Made by a program: the position numbers and the translations under genes. Of a stretch of DNA of 64,000 nt, positions 1-7,651 are shown piece by piece. Every line of letters starts with the position of its first letter. Positions within the stretch are counted from its first letter, which is position 1. The notes below the pieces were generated by a model that saw only the letters and a program-made list of their open reading frames with translations, searched no databases and was not told the origin of the DNA. Source of the DNA: Pseudomonas paraeruginosa PA7 (GTDB lineage Bacteria > Pseudomonadota > Gammaproteobacteria > Pseudomonadales > Pseudomonadaceae); assembly GCF_000017205.1 (NCBI RefSeq), contig NC_009656.1, positions 6,068,501 through 6,132,500 on the forward strand, in the 5' to 3' direction.

Positions 1-638
1 TTGGCCTCGTTGAAACGCAGCACCGTCTGCAGGCCGGACACGCCTTCCTGCTTGGCCAGGTAGCGACCGACCGGATCGGTGGTGGCCCACAGGTCGATCT
101 GCCCGCCGGTAAGCTTCTTCACGTTCTCCTGGTCGCGCAGGGCGTTGATCACCGGGATGCCCTGGGCTTCCAGGTGCTGGCTGACCGCGTCGTTCTTGTA
201 GGCGCCGAGCTTGTAGCGGGCGGCGTCCTTGAGATTCTTCACGGCGATCTTGCTGCCAGCCGGCGCCAGCAACACCCAACTGGTGTCGGCCAGCGGACCG
301 ACCCACTTGAACTGCGGCACCCGCTCGGGGGTGTAGGTCATGGAGAACAGCCCATAGCCGGGCTTGTCCAGGGTCAACCGGTACAGGCGGTCCCAGGGGA
401 AGCGCAGGCTCAGGGAATAGCCGATGCCGGCACGCCTGAACATCTCCCGGACGATGTCGGCACTGATGCCGTCGATGCCGTCGTCGCGGGCGAAGTTCTT
501 GTCGTCCACCGCCATGTTGAAGGGCGGGAAGTTCTCGGTCAGCAGCACCACCTTGTAGTCGGCGGGCAATTCGGCACGGGCCGCGGAGGCCCCCAGCAAC
601 ACCCCCAGGATAAGGGTCTGGATCAGGACTTTCAGCAT
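1..638 (-). CDS. Periplasmic amino-acid-binding protein (SBP family 3), C-terminus cut off by the window
   Basis: The first ~212 codons are visible; the 3' end lies beyond base 1. The protein opens with a signal peptide (about residues 1-22, ending ASAARA) followed by a mature domain of the PBPb/SBP_bac_3 type, with the segments VVLLTENFPPFNM and RFPWDRLYRL. This fold binds amino acids or similar small solutes in the periplasm. It is the last of three tandem same-strand paralogues (next at 789 and 1631), and no permease or ATPase gene is visible beside them. The ligand is not predictable. The start at 638 gives a complete signal peptide. Confidence 0.85.
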   Translation of the reverse strand, partial: MLKVLIQTLILGVLLGASAARAELPADYKVVLLTENFPPFNMAVDDKNFARDDGIDGISADIVREMFRRAGIGYSLSLRFPWDRLYRLTLDKPGYGLFSMTYTPERVPQFKWVGPLADTSWVLLAPAGSKIAVKNLKDAARYKLGAYKNDAVSQHLEAQGIPVINALRDQENVKKLTGGQIDLWATTDPVGRYLAKQEGVSGLQTVLRFNEA

Positions 639-788
639 GGTCACACCGCTCGCTTGGTTATCGTTATTGGCTAGCGGCATCCCTGCGTCGGGACGAAATA
701 CCCAGCTCGTCGGCCTTCCTTGGCATTGCCGGCGAAGCCGGCAAAGGCGTTTCCCCGGCCGGCTCCCCAGGCGGCCGACCGGAGCGAA

Positions 789-1541
789 TCAGAGGTAGCT
801 GTTGAGGATGTCCTCGACGAAGCCTTCCTTGCGCATGCCGTCCAAGGCTGCCTGGAGCTTCTGCACCACGTCGTCGGGAGTCTCGCGGTTGAGCGCCAGG
901 TACAGCTGGTCGCTGTTGAAGCGCAGCACCGTCTTCAGGCCGGTGACGCCTTCCTGCTTGGCCAGGTAGCGCCCGGCGGGATCGCCGCTGGCCCAGAGAT
1001 CGATCTGGCCCTTGACCAGCTTCTGCGCGTTTTCCTGGTCGCGTAGCGCCAGGTCGGCCTCGAAACCGTTCTTGCCGAGGAACTCGGCGATGGCGTCGCC
1101 CTTGTAGGCGCCGATCCGGTATTTCTTCGCCTCGTCCAGGCTGCCCAGGGTGACCGGGCTGTCGCCCTTGGCCAGCAACACCCAGTCGTCCGGGCCGATC
1201 GGACCGACCCACTTGAACTTGTCCTCGCGCTCGGCCAGGCGGGCGGTGACGAACACCCCGTAGCCGGGCTTCTCCAGCGCCAGCTTGTAGATGCGGTCCC
1301 AGGGGAAGCGGAGGGTCAGGCTGTACTTGATGCCGGCACGCTTGAACATCTCGCGGACGATATCCACGGCGATGCCGTCGATGTTGTCTTCCTGGGCGAA
1401 GTTCTTGCCGTTGATCGCCATGTTGTACGGCGGGAAGTTCTCCGTGAGCAGCACCATGCTGTAGTCGGGATCGGTTTCGGCGCGCGCGCCGCCGGCCAGC
1501 AGCAGGGTTGCGAGCAGCGCGAAGAGCAGGCGTCTTTTCAT
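789..1541 (-). CDS. Periplasmic amino-acid-binding protein (SBP family 3), middle paralogue
   Basis: 250 residues, a normal length for the family. A signal peptide (about residues 1-21, MKRRLLFALLATLLLAGGAR) precedes an SBP_bac_3 domain with VLLTENFPPYNM and LRFPWDRIYKLALEKPGYG, nearly superimposable on its two neighbours. Two in-frame ATGs lie close together (1550 and 1541). I chose 1541 because AGGA sits 8 nt upstream and the signal peptide then begins with MKRR. It is about 150 bp from the next copy and 90 bp from the previous one, so the three may be co-transcribed or have separate promoters. Ligand unknown. Confidence 0.85.
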   Translation of the reverse strand: MKRRLLFALLATLLLAGGARAETDPDYSMVLLTENFPPYNMAINGKNFAQEDNIDGIAVDIVREMFKRAGIKYSLTLRFPWDRIYKLALEKPGYGVFVTARLAEREDKFKWVGPIGPDDWVLLAKGDSPVTLGSLDEAKKYRIGAYKGDAIAEFLGKNGFEADLALRDQENAQKLVKGQIDLWASGDPAGRYLAKQEGVTGLKTVLRFNSDQLYLALNRETPDDVVQKLQAALDGMRKEGFVEDILNSYL

Positions 1542-1630
1542 TGTTCTCATCCTGTCGGGAGCCTGGAGCGAGGCAGGATAACCAGCGCCGCGCCGCCAGG
1601 CCAGCCTTTTGCCAGCATCGCCGGCGGGCG

Positions 1631-2377
1631 TCAGTAGCGCTCGCGGATCTGCTTCAGCAAGCCTTCGCTGCGCAGCGCGTCGACCGCCGTCTGCAACTTC
1701 TGCACCAGCTCGTCCGGGGTTTCCCTGTTCAGCGCCAGGAACAGCTCGGCGGTGTGGAAACGCTGGACCACCTTCACCTCCTTGAGGCCCTCGCGCTGGG
1801 CGACGTAGCGCCCGCTCGGATCGGCGGTGACCCAGAGATCGATCTGCCCGCTGGCCAGCTTGTCGACGTTCTCGTTGTCGCGCAGCGCCAGCTGCACCTG
1901 CAGGCCGCGATCGACCAGATGCTGGCTGATGGCGTCGTTCTTGTAGCCGCCGATGCGATAGCGCGCGGCGTCTTCCAGGCTGTTCAGGTGGATCGTGCTG
2001 TCGCCACGGGCCATCAGTACCCAGTCGTTGACCGCCAGCGGGCCGACCCACTTGAACTTGTCCTCGCGCTCCGGCGTGCGGGCGGTGGAGAACACGCCAT
2101 AGCCGGGCTCGCTCAGCGCCTGCTGGTAGACACGGTCCCAGGGGAAACGCAGGATCAGTTGGCACTCGATCTGCGCGCGCTCGCAGGCGGCGCGCACGGT
2201 ATCGGTGCTGATGCCACTGATGCCATCGTCCTTGGCGTAGTTGCCGCCGTTCACCGCCATGTTGAACGGCACCAGGTTCTCGGTCAGCAGGACCAGGGTT
2301 TCGGCGCGCGCCAGGGCGCTAGCGCAAAGCAGGGCCAGGCTGCCGACGCAGCCGAGAGCCAGACGGAAGATGGACAT
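1631..2377 (-). CDS. Periplasmic amino-acid-binding protein (SBP family 3), first paralogue of the trio
   Basis: 248 residues. The signal peptide (residues 1-25, ending ALARA) is followed by the family-3 solute-binding fold: VLLTENLVPFNMAV near the N-terminus, RFPWDRVYQQALSEPGYG, and the second-lobe segment GQIDLWVTADPSGRYVA. The reading frame extends upstream to 2440, but ATG 2377 has GGGAG 6 nt ahead and starts an obvious signal sequence. It lies 171 bp downstream of hisF on the same strand, with an intrinsic terminator between them, so it is probably not part of the his operon. No partner permease is visible in the window. Confidence 0.85.
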   Translation of the reverse strand: MSIFRLALGCVGSLALLCASALARAETLVLLTENLVPFNMAVNGGNYAKDDGISGISTDTVRAACERAQIECQLILRFPWDRVYQQALSEPGYGVFSTARTPEREDKFKWVGPLAVNDWVLMARGDSTIHLNSLEDAARYRIGGYKNDAISQHLVDRGLQVQLALRDNENVDKLASGQIDLWVTADPSGRYVAQREGLKEVKVVQRFHTAELFLALNRETPDELVQKLQTAVDALRSEGLLKQIRERY

Positions 2378-2464
2378 GGAGGACTCCCTGTCGGTCGCAA
2401 TGTTTGTCGTTATGGCAGGGCATCGGCGCTCTAGCGGCACCTGATGCGGGGGGCGTGACTGTAC

Positions 2465-2497
2465 CTGAAAGAAAGCCGCGCGAGTGTCGACTCGCGC
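2465..2497 (-). terminator. Intrinsic terminator after hisF
   Basis: An 8-bp perfect stem (GCGCGAGT, 2478-2485, pairing with 2490-2497) has a 4-nt loop and is followed on the minus strand by a T-rich tail (GGCTTTCTTTC). It lies 50 bp downstream of the hisF stop and separates the his cluster from the binding-protein genes. Confidence 0.6.
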
Positions 2498-2548
2498 TCA
2501 GGAATGGCTAGCCGATCATCGGCCCTGTGCGCCGCGGCGCAGCGCGCC

Positions 2549-3319
2549 TCAGCGCACCACGATACCGCGGCTGGCCAGGTAGGCCTTGGCTTCGGGCACC
2601 GTGTACTCGCCAAAGTGGAAGATGCTCGCCGCGAGCACCGCGTCGGCCTTGCCCTCGAGGATGCCGGCGGCCAGGTGCTCCAGGTTGCCGACGCCGCCGG
2701 AGGCGATCACCGGCACGTTCACCGCCTCGCTGATGGCGCGGGTCACGCCGAGGTCGTAGCCGCTCTTCACGCCGTCCTGGTCCATGCTGGTCAGGAGGAT
2801 CTCGCCGGCGCCCAGGTCTTCCATCTTCTTCGCCCAGAGCACCGCGTCCAGCCCGGTGGGCTTGCGTCCGCCATGGGTGAAGATTTCCCAGCGCGGCGCC
2901 TCGCCCGGCGCGGAGACCTTCTTCGCATCGATGGCGACGACTATGCACTGCGAGCCGAAGCGCTCGGCGGCCTCGCCGACGAACTCCGGGTTGAACACCG
3001 CGGCGGTGTTGATCGAGACCTTGTCCGCGCCGGCGTTGAGCAGGTTGCGGATGTCCTGCACGCTGCGCACGCCGCCACCGACGGTCAGCGGGATGAACAC
3101 CTGGCTGGCCATGCGCTCGACGGTATGCAGGGTGGTGTCGCGCCCGTCGACGCTGGCGGTGATGTCGAGGAAGGTGATCTCGTCGGCGCCCTGCTCGTCG
3201 TAGCGCCGGGCGATCTCCACCGGGTCGCCGGCGTCGCGGATGTTCTCGAACTTGACGCCCTTGACCACGCGGCCGTTGTCCACGTCGAGGCAGGGGATGA
3301 TGCGTTTTGCCAGTGCCAT
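2549..3319 (-). CDS. hisF: Imidazole glycerol phosphate synthase, cyclase subunit
   Basis: 256 residues, standard HisF length. It is a (beta/alpha)8 barrel opening with [19 protein letters not shown]. The catalytic aspartates are visible as D12 and D131 (VVAIDAKK), with phosphate-binding glycines at GGGVRS and ASGGVGN. HisF uses ammonia delivered by HisH to convert PRFAR into imidazole glycerol phosphate and AICAR. The gene starts 10 bp after the hisA stop; HisA is the related barrel that supplies PRFAR. P. aeruginosa carries a second hisF-like gene elsewhere; position beside hisA makes this the biosynthetic copy. Confidence 0.97.
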   Translation of the reverse strand: MALAKRIIPCLDVDNGRVVKGVKFENIRDAGDPVEIARRYDEQGADEITFLDITASVDGRDTTLHTVERMASQVFIPLTVGGGVRSVQDIRNLLNAGADKVSINTAAVFNPEFVGEAAERFGSQCIVVAIDAKKVSAPGEAPRWEIFTHGGRKPTGLDAVLWAKKMEDLGAGEILLTSMDQDGVKSGYDLGVTRAISEAVNVPVIASGGVGNLEHLAAGILEGKADAVLAASIFHFGEYTVPEAKAYLASRGIVVR

Positions 3320-3329
3320 ACGGATCGCC

Positions 3330-4067
3330 TCAGGCCTTGAAGTTGTCGCACAGCGCCTGGGCTTCGGCCACGTCCAGGGTGCCTTCGTAGATCGCCCGGC
3401 CGGTGATGGCGCCGATGATCCCCGGGGTGCGGGCATCCAGCAGCTTCTGGATGTCGCCGAGGTTGTGGATGCCGCCGGAGGCGATCACCGGGATCCGCGT
3501 GGCGTTGGCCAGCGCCGCGGTGGCCTCGACGTTGCAGCCCTGCATCATGCCGTCCTTGGAGATATCCGTGTAGACGATGGCGGATACCCCGTCGGCCTCG
3601 AAGCGGCGCGCCAGGTCGATCACCTGGACTTCGCTGACCTCGGCCCAGCCGTCGGTGGCGACGAAACCGTCCTTGGCGTCCAGGCCGACGATGACCTTGC
3701 CCGGGAAGGCGCGGCAGGCCTCGCCGACGAACTCGGGCTGCTTGACCGCCTTGGTGCCGATGATGACGTAGCTGACGCCGGCGCGGACATAGTGCTCGAT
3801 GGTCTCCAGCGAGCGGATGCCGCCGCCGATCTGGATCGGCAGGTCCGGGTAGCGACGGGCGATGGCGGTGACCACCTCGCCGTTGACCGGCTTGCCTTCG
3901 AAGGCGCCGTTCAGGTCCACCAGGTGCAGGCGACGGCAACCGCCATCGACCCATTTGGCGGCCATCGCCACCGGATCGTCGGAGAAGACCGTGGCGTCTT
4001 CCATCAGGCCCTGGCGCAGGCGCACGCAGGCGCCGTCTTTCAAGTCGATCGCGGGAATGATCAGCAT
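3330..4067 (-). CDS. hisA: ProFAR isomerase (phosphoribosylformimino-AICAR-phosphate isomerase)
   Basis: 245 residues, the usual length. The two catalytic aspartates of this half-barrel duplication are present: D8 in [10 protein letters not shown] and D130 in [10 protein letters not shown]. Phosphate loops are GGGIRS and ASGGIHN. It carries out the Amadori rearrangement of ProFAR to PRFAR in cytosolic histidine synthesis. It sits 48 bp downstream of the small DUF2164 gene and 10 bp upstream of hisF, inside a five-gene minus-strand run. Confidence 0.97.
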   Translation of the reverse strand: MLIIPAIDLKDGACVRLRQGLMEDATVFSDDPVAMAAKWVDGGCRRLHLVDLNGAFEGKPVNGEVVTAIARRYPDLPIQIGGGIRSLETIEHYVRAGVSYVIIGTKAVKQPEFVGEACRAFPGKVIVGLDAKDGFVATDGWAEVSEVQVIDLARRFEADGVSAIVYTDISKDGMMQGCNVEATAALANATRIPVIASGGIHNLGDIQKLLDARTPGIIGAITGRAIYEGTLDVAEAQALCDNFKA

Positions 4068-4115
4068 CGGTGAACCCTGTTCAAGTCTCTGTTCGGTGGA
4101 CGGACGCGCGGAAAC

Positions 4116-4376
4116 TCAGCTCTTTTCCAGCGCCCAGACGTCGCTCTCGATGCTTTCGAACCGTTCCTTCAGGTACGACTGCACGTCGAGGATCGCCTTG
4201 TTGTAGAAGTGCGGGGCGAACTCGCGGGCGAAGAAGTCGAGCAGTTCCTCGGCCTCGAAGGAGCCCAGCTCCAGTTCGAAGCGGTCCTCCATGAAGCGCT
4301 TGATCGCCAGCACCGCGTCCTGGGTCTGCGCGGCGTCCAGCTGGAGGATCGGCGTCTTGCTCTTCGCCCTGGCCAT
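4116..4376 (-). CDS. DUF2164 family small protein inside the his operon
   Basis: 86 residues, matching the DUF2164 family as I recognise it (conserved DFFAREFAPHFYNKAI and DVQSYLKER). It is predicted soluble, alpha-helical and rich in Glu and Phe, with no signal peptide or metal motif. The start is only 3 nt after the hisH stop, so it is almost certainly translated in the same transcript, and hisA follows 48 bp later. Function unknown; position between hisH and hisA suggests co-expression with histidine synthesis but does not prove a role in it. Confidence 0.85.
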   Translation of the reverse strand: MARAKSKTPILQLDAAQTQDAVLAIKRFMEDRFELELGSFEAEELLDFFAREFAPHFYNKAILDVQSYLKERFESIESDVWALEKS

Positions 4377-4379
4377 GGC

Positions 4380-5018
4380 CTACCAGCGCCCGTCCCAGGC
4401 CACGAAGTTCTGCAGCAGTTGCAGGCCGTGGGCATGGCTCTTTTCCGGGTGGAACTGCACGGCGAAACGCGAGCCCTCGGCCAGCGCGGCGGCGAAATCG
4501 ACGCCGTAGTGCCCATGCCCCACCACCTGGCGCGGATTGCCGGCCTCGATGTAGTAGCTGTGCACGAAGTAGAAGCGCGCCTGGTCGGGAATCTCGTGCC
4601 ACAGCGGGTGTTCCACCGCCTGGCTCACCTGGTTCCAGCCCATGTGCGGCACCTTCAGGTGCTCGCCGGCTTCGCGCAGGTCCTTGCCGAAGAAACGCAC
4701 CTGGCCGGGGAACAGACCGATGCAGTCGACCCCGTCGTTTTCCTCGCTGCGCTCCAGCAATGCCTGCATGCCGACGCAGATGCCGAGGAACGGGCGGTCC
4801 TGGCTGACCTCGCGGACCAGGGCGTCGAAGCCCAGGCGGCGGATCTCGGCCATGCAATCGCGGATCGCGCCGACCCCGGGGAACACCACCCGGTCGGCCT
4901 CGCGGATCACCGCCGCGTCGCTGCTCACCAGCACCCGGCCGGCGCCGACGTGCTCGAGCGCCTTGGCCACCGAGTGCAGGTTGCCCATGCCGTAGTCGAT
5001 CACGGCTACCGTCTGCAT
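4380..5018 (-). CDS. hisH: Imidazole glycerol phosphate synthase, glutaminase subunit
   Basis: 212 residues, a class-I glutamine amidotransferase. The triad is visible: C81 in [10 protein letters not shown]190 and E192 in QFHPEK. HisH hydrolyses glutamine and channels ammonia into HisF. The ATG at 5018 overlaps the hisB stop (TGATG), a typical translational-coupling junction. An upstream in-frame start (5027) lies inside hisB and is less likely. Confidence 0.97.
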   Translation of the reverse strand: MQTVAVIDYGMGNLHSVAKALEHVGAGRVLVSSDAAVIREADRVVFPGVGAIRDCMAEIRRLGFDALVREVSQDRPFLGICVGMQALLERSEENDGVDCIGLFPGQVRFFGKDLREAGEHLKVPHMGWNQVSQAVEHPLWHEIPDQARFYFVHSYYIEAGNPRQVVGHGHYGVDFAAALAEGSRFAVQFHPEKSHAHGLQLLQNFVAWDGRW

Positions 5019-5611
5019 CACAGGCACCCTTTGGTCGACGGCATCTGCCCGGCCATCCGCTCGTCCAGCTCGATGGCCATGCGCAGCGCGCGGCCGAAGG
5101 CCTTGAACACGGTCTCGATCTGGTGGTGGGTGTTGTGCCCGCGCAGGTTGTCGATGTGCAGGGTCACCTGGGCGTGGTTGACGAAGCCCTGGAAGAATTC
5201 CATGAACAGGTCGACGTCGAAGCCGCCGACGCTGGCACGGGTAAAGGGTACGTGCATCTGCAGGCCGGGCCGCCCGGAGAAGTCGATGACCACCCGCGAC
5301 AGCGCCTCATCGAGCGGCACGTAGGCGTGGCCGTAGCGGCGGATGCCCTTCTTGTCGCCGATGGCCTTGGCGAAGGCCTGGCCGAGGGTGATGCCGATGT
5401 CCTCGACGGTGTGGTGATCGTCGATATGCAGGTCGCCCTTGCACTCGATGTCCAGGTCGATCAGGCCGTGGCGGGCGATCTGGTCCATCATGTGGTCGAG
5501 GAAGGGAACCCCGGTATCGAACCGGGCCTTGCCGGTCCCATCCAGGTCGATGGAGACCTTGATCTGGGTCTCCAGGGTGTCGCGCGCGACGGATGCCTTG
5601 CGTTCGGCCAT
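5018..5611 (-). CDS. hisB: Imidazoleglycerol-phosphate dehydratase
   Basis: 197 residues: the monofunctional dehydratase form, without the histidinol-phosphatase domain fused in enterobacteria. The manganese-binding histidine clusters are visible (DHHTVED and GHNTHHQIE, plus [13 protein letters not shown]). It dehydrates IGP to imidazole-acetol phosphate. It is the first gene of the hisB-hisH-DUF2164-hisA-hisF unit and its stop overlaps hisH. The start at 5611 (MAERKASV) gives the normal family length; the frame extends only 7 more codons upstream. Confidence 0.97.
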   Translation of the reverse strand: MAERKASVARDTLETQIKVSIDLDGTGKARFDTGVPFLDHMMDQIARHGLIDLDIECKGDLHIDDHHTVEDIGITLGQAFAKAIGDKKGIRRYGHAYVPLDEALSRVVIDFSGRPGLQMHVPFTRASVGGFDVDLFMEFFQGFVNHAQVTLHIDNLRGHNTHHQIETVFKAFGRALRMAIELDERMAGQMPSTKGCL

Positions 5612-5640
5612 CACCAGCTCCACAGCTAACACTGCACGTA

Positions 5641-5663
5641 ATTATAAGAGGGCCAGCATTATA
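5641..5663 (-). promoter_or_regulatory. Candidate -10 elements for the his operon
   Basis: Two exact TATAAT hexamers read on the minus strand at 5663-5658 and 5646-5641, 30-50 bp before hisB. No strong -35 is visible at the correct distance, so the assignment rests on the -10 motifs and on their position in the divergent gap between hisB and the acetyltransferase gene. Confidence 0.4.
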
Positions 5664-5771
5664 GGCAGGCCCGGGCTGGCGCTGCCAGCCGCGACCGTCG
5701 GCGCGAATCGCCCCACGGGCGGCGGGCCAGGCCTTACACTGCGCTCCTTCCATCCCGCCGCGGAGAGCCGC

Positions 5772-6170
5772 ATGCCCGTGATCGTCGAAACCCTCGCCCA
5801 ACCCAGCGCCCAGGATCGCCTGGACCTGGCGAAGATCTACGCCGACGCGCCGCACTGGCTGTTCGCCCCGCATGCCGACGCCGCCGCGCTGGTCGAAGCC
5901 GGGCTGGCCGCCGGCGAGCTGATCGCCGGCCGCTTCAACGACCGCCTGCTCGGCGCCGCCCTGCTGCGCCGCGATGCCGACGCCTGGCGCCTGTCGCATC
6001 TCTGCGTGCGCGGCATCACCCGCGGCCGCGGGGTCGGCCGACGCCTCCTCGACGAAGCCCGGCGCCTGGCCGGTGAAGCCGGCAAGCCGCTGCGCCTGGC
6101 CGCCCCGGACGGCCACCTGGAATCCCGCGCCCTCGCCGCGCGTCACGGGCTGCCGCTGGACAGCCTCTGA
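5772..6170 (+). CDS. PanZ-like GNAT acetyl-CoA-binding protein
   Basis: 132 residues. It resembles E. coli PanZ/PanM along its length (opening QDRLDLAKIY, then AGRFNDRLLGAALLRRD and LCVRGITRGRGVGRRLL). The acetyl-CoA-binding motif RGRGVG is at residues 84-89. In enterobacteria PanZ promotes maturation and feedback control of aspartate decarboxylase PanD; whether that role holds here is inference. It is transcribed divergently from hisB and begins a plus-strand run. Confidence 0.75.
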   Translation: MPVIVETLAQPSAQDRLDLAKIYADAPHWLFAPHADAAALVEAGLAAGELIAGRFNDRLLGAALLRRDADAWRLSHLCVRGITRGRGVGRRLLDEARRLAGEAGKPLRLAAPDGHLESRALAARHGLPLDSL

Positions 6171-6206
6171 TATGCTCGGCGGCGGTCCCCGCCAAGGAGT
6201 TCCGCC

Positions 6207-6443
6207 ATGTCCTTTTCCGCCGCCGAACGCGCCGCCCTGCTCGCCCTCAAGGGTGTCGGCCCGACCGTGCTGCAACGCCTGGAACAGATGGGCCTGGACA
6301 GCTTCGCCCGGCTGCGCGACAGCGACGCCGCGAGCATCCTCGCCGGCGGCGCGGCGCTGACCGGCTCCAGTTGCTGGAAGAACAGCCCGCAGGCGCGCGC
6401 CGCCATCGACGCGGTCCTGCAGCGCGCGGTCAGCGACGCATGA
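6207..6443 (+). CDS. Small helix-hairpin-helix protein
   Basis: 78 residues. A single helix-hairpin-helix element (LALKGVGPTVLQRLEQMG, residues 12-29) suggests nonspecific DNA or protein binding. A well-placed AAGGAG precedes the ATG. The stop overlaps the start of the next gene (ATGA at 6440), so the two are coupled. Exact function unknown. Confidence 0.8.
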   Translation: MSFSAAERAALLALKGVGPTVLQRLEQMGLDSFARLRDSDAASILAGGAALTGSSCWKNSPQARAAIDAVLQRAVSDA

Positions 6444-7546
6444 ACGATATCGACGTACTGGTGATCGGCGCCGGAGTCCTCGGCCTGGCCTGCGCCGCGC
6501 GCCTGGCCGAAGCCGGCCACGGTGTACTGGTGGCGGAGCGCGAACGCCTGGCCGGCAGCCACACCTCCAGCCGCAACTCCGAAGTCATCCACGCGGGCCT
6601 CTATTACCCACCCGGCTCGCTCAAGGCCGAACTCTGCGTCGAGGGCCGCGAACGCCTGTATGTCTGGTGCGCGCGCCACGGCGTCGGCCACCGGCGCATC
6701 GGCAAGCTGCTGGTGGCGGTGGCGGACGGCGAGCGGGAAAAGCTCCAGGCCCTGCATGACAATGCCCGTGCCTGCGGGGTCGACGACCTGTCGCCATTGG
6801 ACGGCGCCGGTCTGCGTGGACTGGAACCGCAGGTCCGTGGCGTAGCCGCGCTGTTCTCGCCGAGCACCGGGATCATCGACAGCCATGCCTTCCTGCAGTC
6901 CCTGCAGGCCGCCGCCGAGCGCCGAGGCGCACAGCTGGCGCTGGACACCCGGGTCGACTGCCTGGAGCGTCGCGACGGCGGCTGGCACGCCGAAGGCCGG
7001 AGCGTCGGCGAACCCTTCCAGTTGCGCGCGGGATGGGTGATCAATGCCGGCGGCCTGTTCGCCCAGGAACTGGCGCAACGCACCGAAGGCCTCGACCCAG
7101 CCCTGGTGCCCACCCTGCACCTGTGCCGGGGCCGCTACTTCTCCTACAGCGGCCGCTCGCCGTTCCGCCACCTGGTCTACCCGATGCCCGAGGCTCGCAC
7201 CGCCGGCCTCGGCATCCACGCCACCCTCGACCTCGGCGGCCAGCTGCGCTTCGGTCCCGACGTCGATTACCTCGAGCGGGTCGACTACCGCGTCGACGAA
7301 TCCCTGCGCCAGCCCTTCGCCCAGGCCATCTCGCGCTATTTCCCCGGCCTCGACCCACGCCGCCTGGTGGCCGGCTACGCCGGTATCCGGCCCAAGCTCG
7401 GCGGGCCCGGGGAACCCGCCGCCGACTTCGTCCTCCAAACCCCTGCCGAGCACGGCCTGCCCGGCCTGGTCAACCTGTTCGGCATCGAGTCGCCGGGCCT
7501 CACCGCCAGCCTGGCGCTCGCCGAGCGGGTCGCGCGGGCGCTCTGA
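6440..7546 (+). CDS. FAD-dependent oxidoreductase, L-2-hydroxyglutarate dehydrogenase (LhgO)-like
   Basis: 368 residues. An N-terminal dinucleotide fold (VLVIGAGVLGLACAARLAEAG, split here as VLVIGAGVLG plus LACAARLAEAG) is followed by the DAO-family segments SRNSEVIHAGLYY and GLYYPPGSLKAELC, characteristic of the LhgO/YgaF branch. The C-terminus has AGYAGIRPKLGGPG and the FAD-contacting NLFGIESPGLTASLA. It probably oxidises a 2-hydroxy acid at the expense of quinone. The start overlaps the preceding small HhH gene by 4 nt. The substrate is inferred from family likeness only. Confidence 0.85.
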   Translation: MNDIDVLVIGAGVLGLACAARLAEAGHGVLVAERERLAGSHTSSRNSEVIHAGLYYPPGSLKAELCVEGRERLYVWCARHGVGHRRIGKLLVAVADGEREKLQALHDNARACGVDDLSPLDGAGLRGLEPQVRGVAALFSPSTGIIDSHAFLQSLQAAAERRGAQLALDTRVDCLERRDGGWHAEGRSVGEPFQLRAGWVINAGGLFAQELAQRTEGLDPALVPTLHLCRGRYFSYSGRSPFRHLVYPMPEARTAGLGIHATLDLGGQLRFGPDVDYLERVDYRVDESLRQPFAQAISRYFPGLDPRRLVAGYAGIRPKLGGPGEPAADFVLQTPAEHGLPGLVNLFGIESPGLTASLALAERVARAL

Positions 7547-7605
7547 CGCGGTTTTTTCGTTTCGCTTCGAAGGAATCCAGGGTCGGCCTGCGAAAACGCC
7601 GTTGT

Positions 7606-7611
7606 TATACT
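7606..7611 (+). promoter_or_regulatory. Candidate -10 for the asmA-mutY-yggX transcript
   Basis: TATACT lies 41 bp before the asmA ATG in the 105-bp gap after the oxidoreductase gene. I do not see a convincing -35. Confidence 0.3.
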
Positions 7612-7651
7612 CGCCCGCACATTCATCGCCGCCAGCACAAAGGATTCGTCC

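Noticed and set aside
726..744. TTGCCGGC-GAA-GCCGGCAA hairpin between the first two binding-protein genes
   Set aside because: Perfect but short, with no T run on either strand and no second copy noticed; may be a weak terminator or chance in GC-rich DNA.
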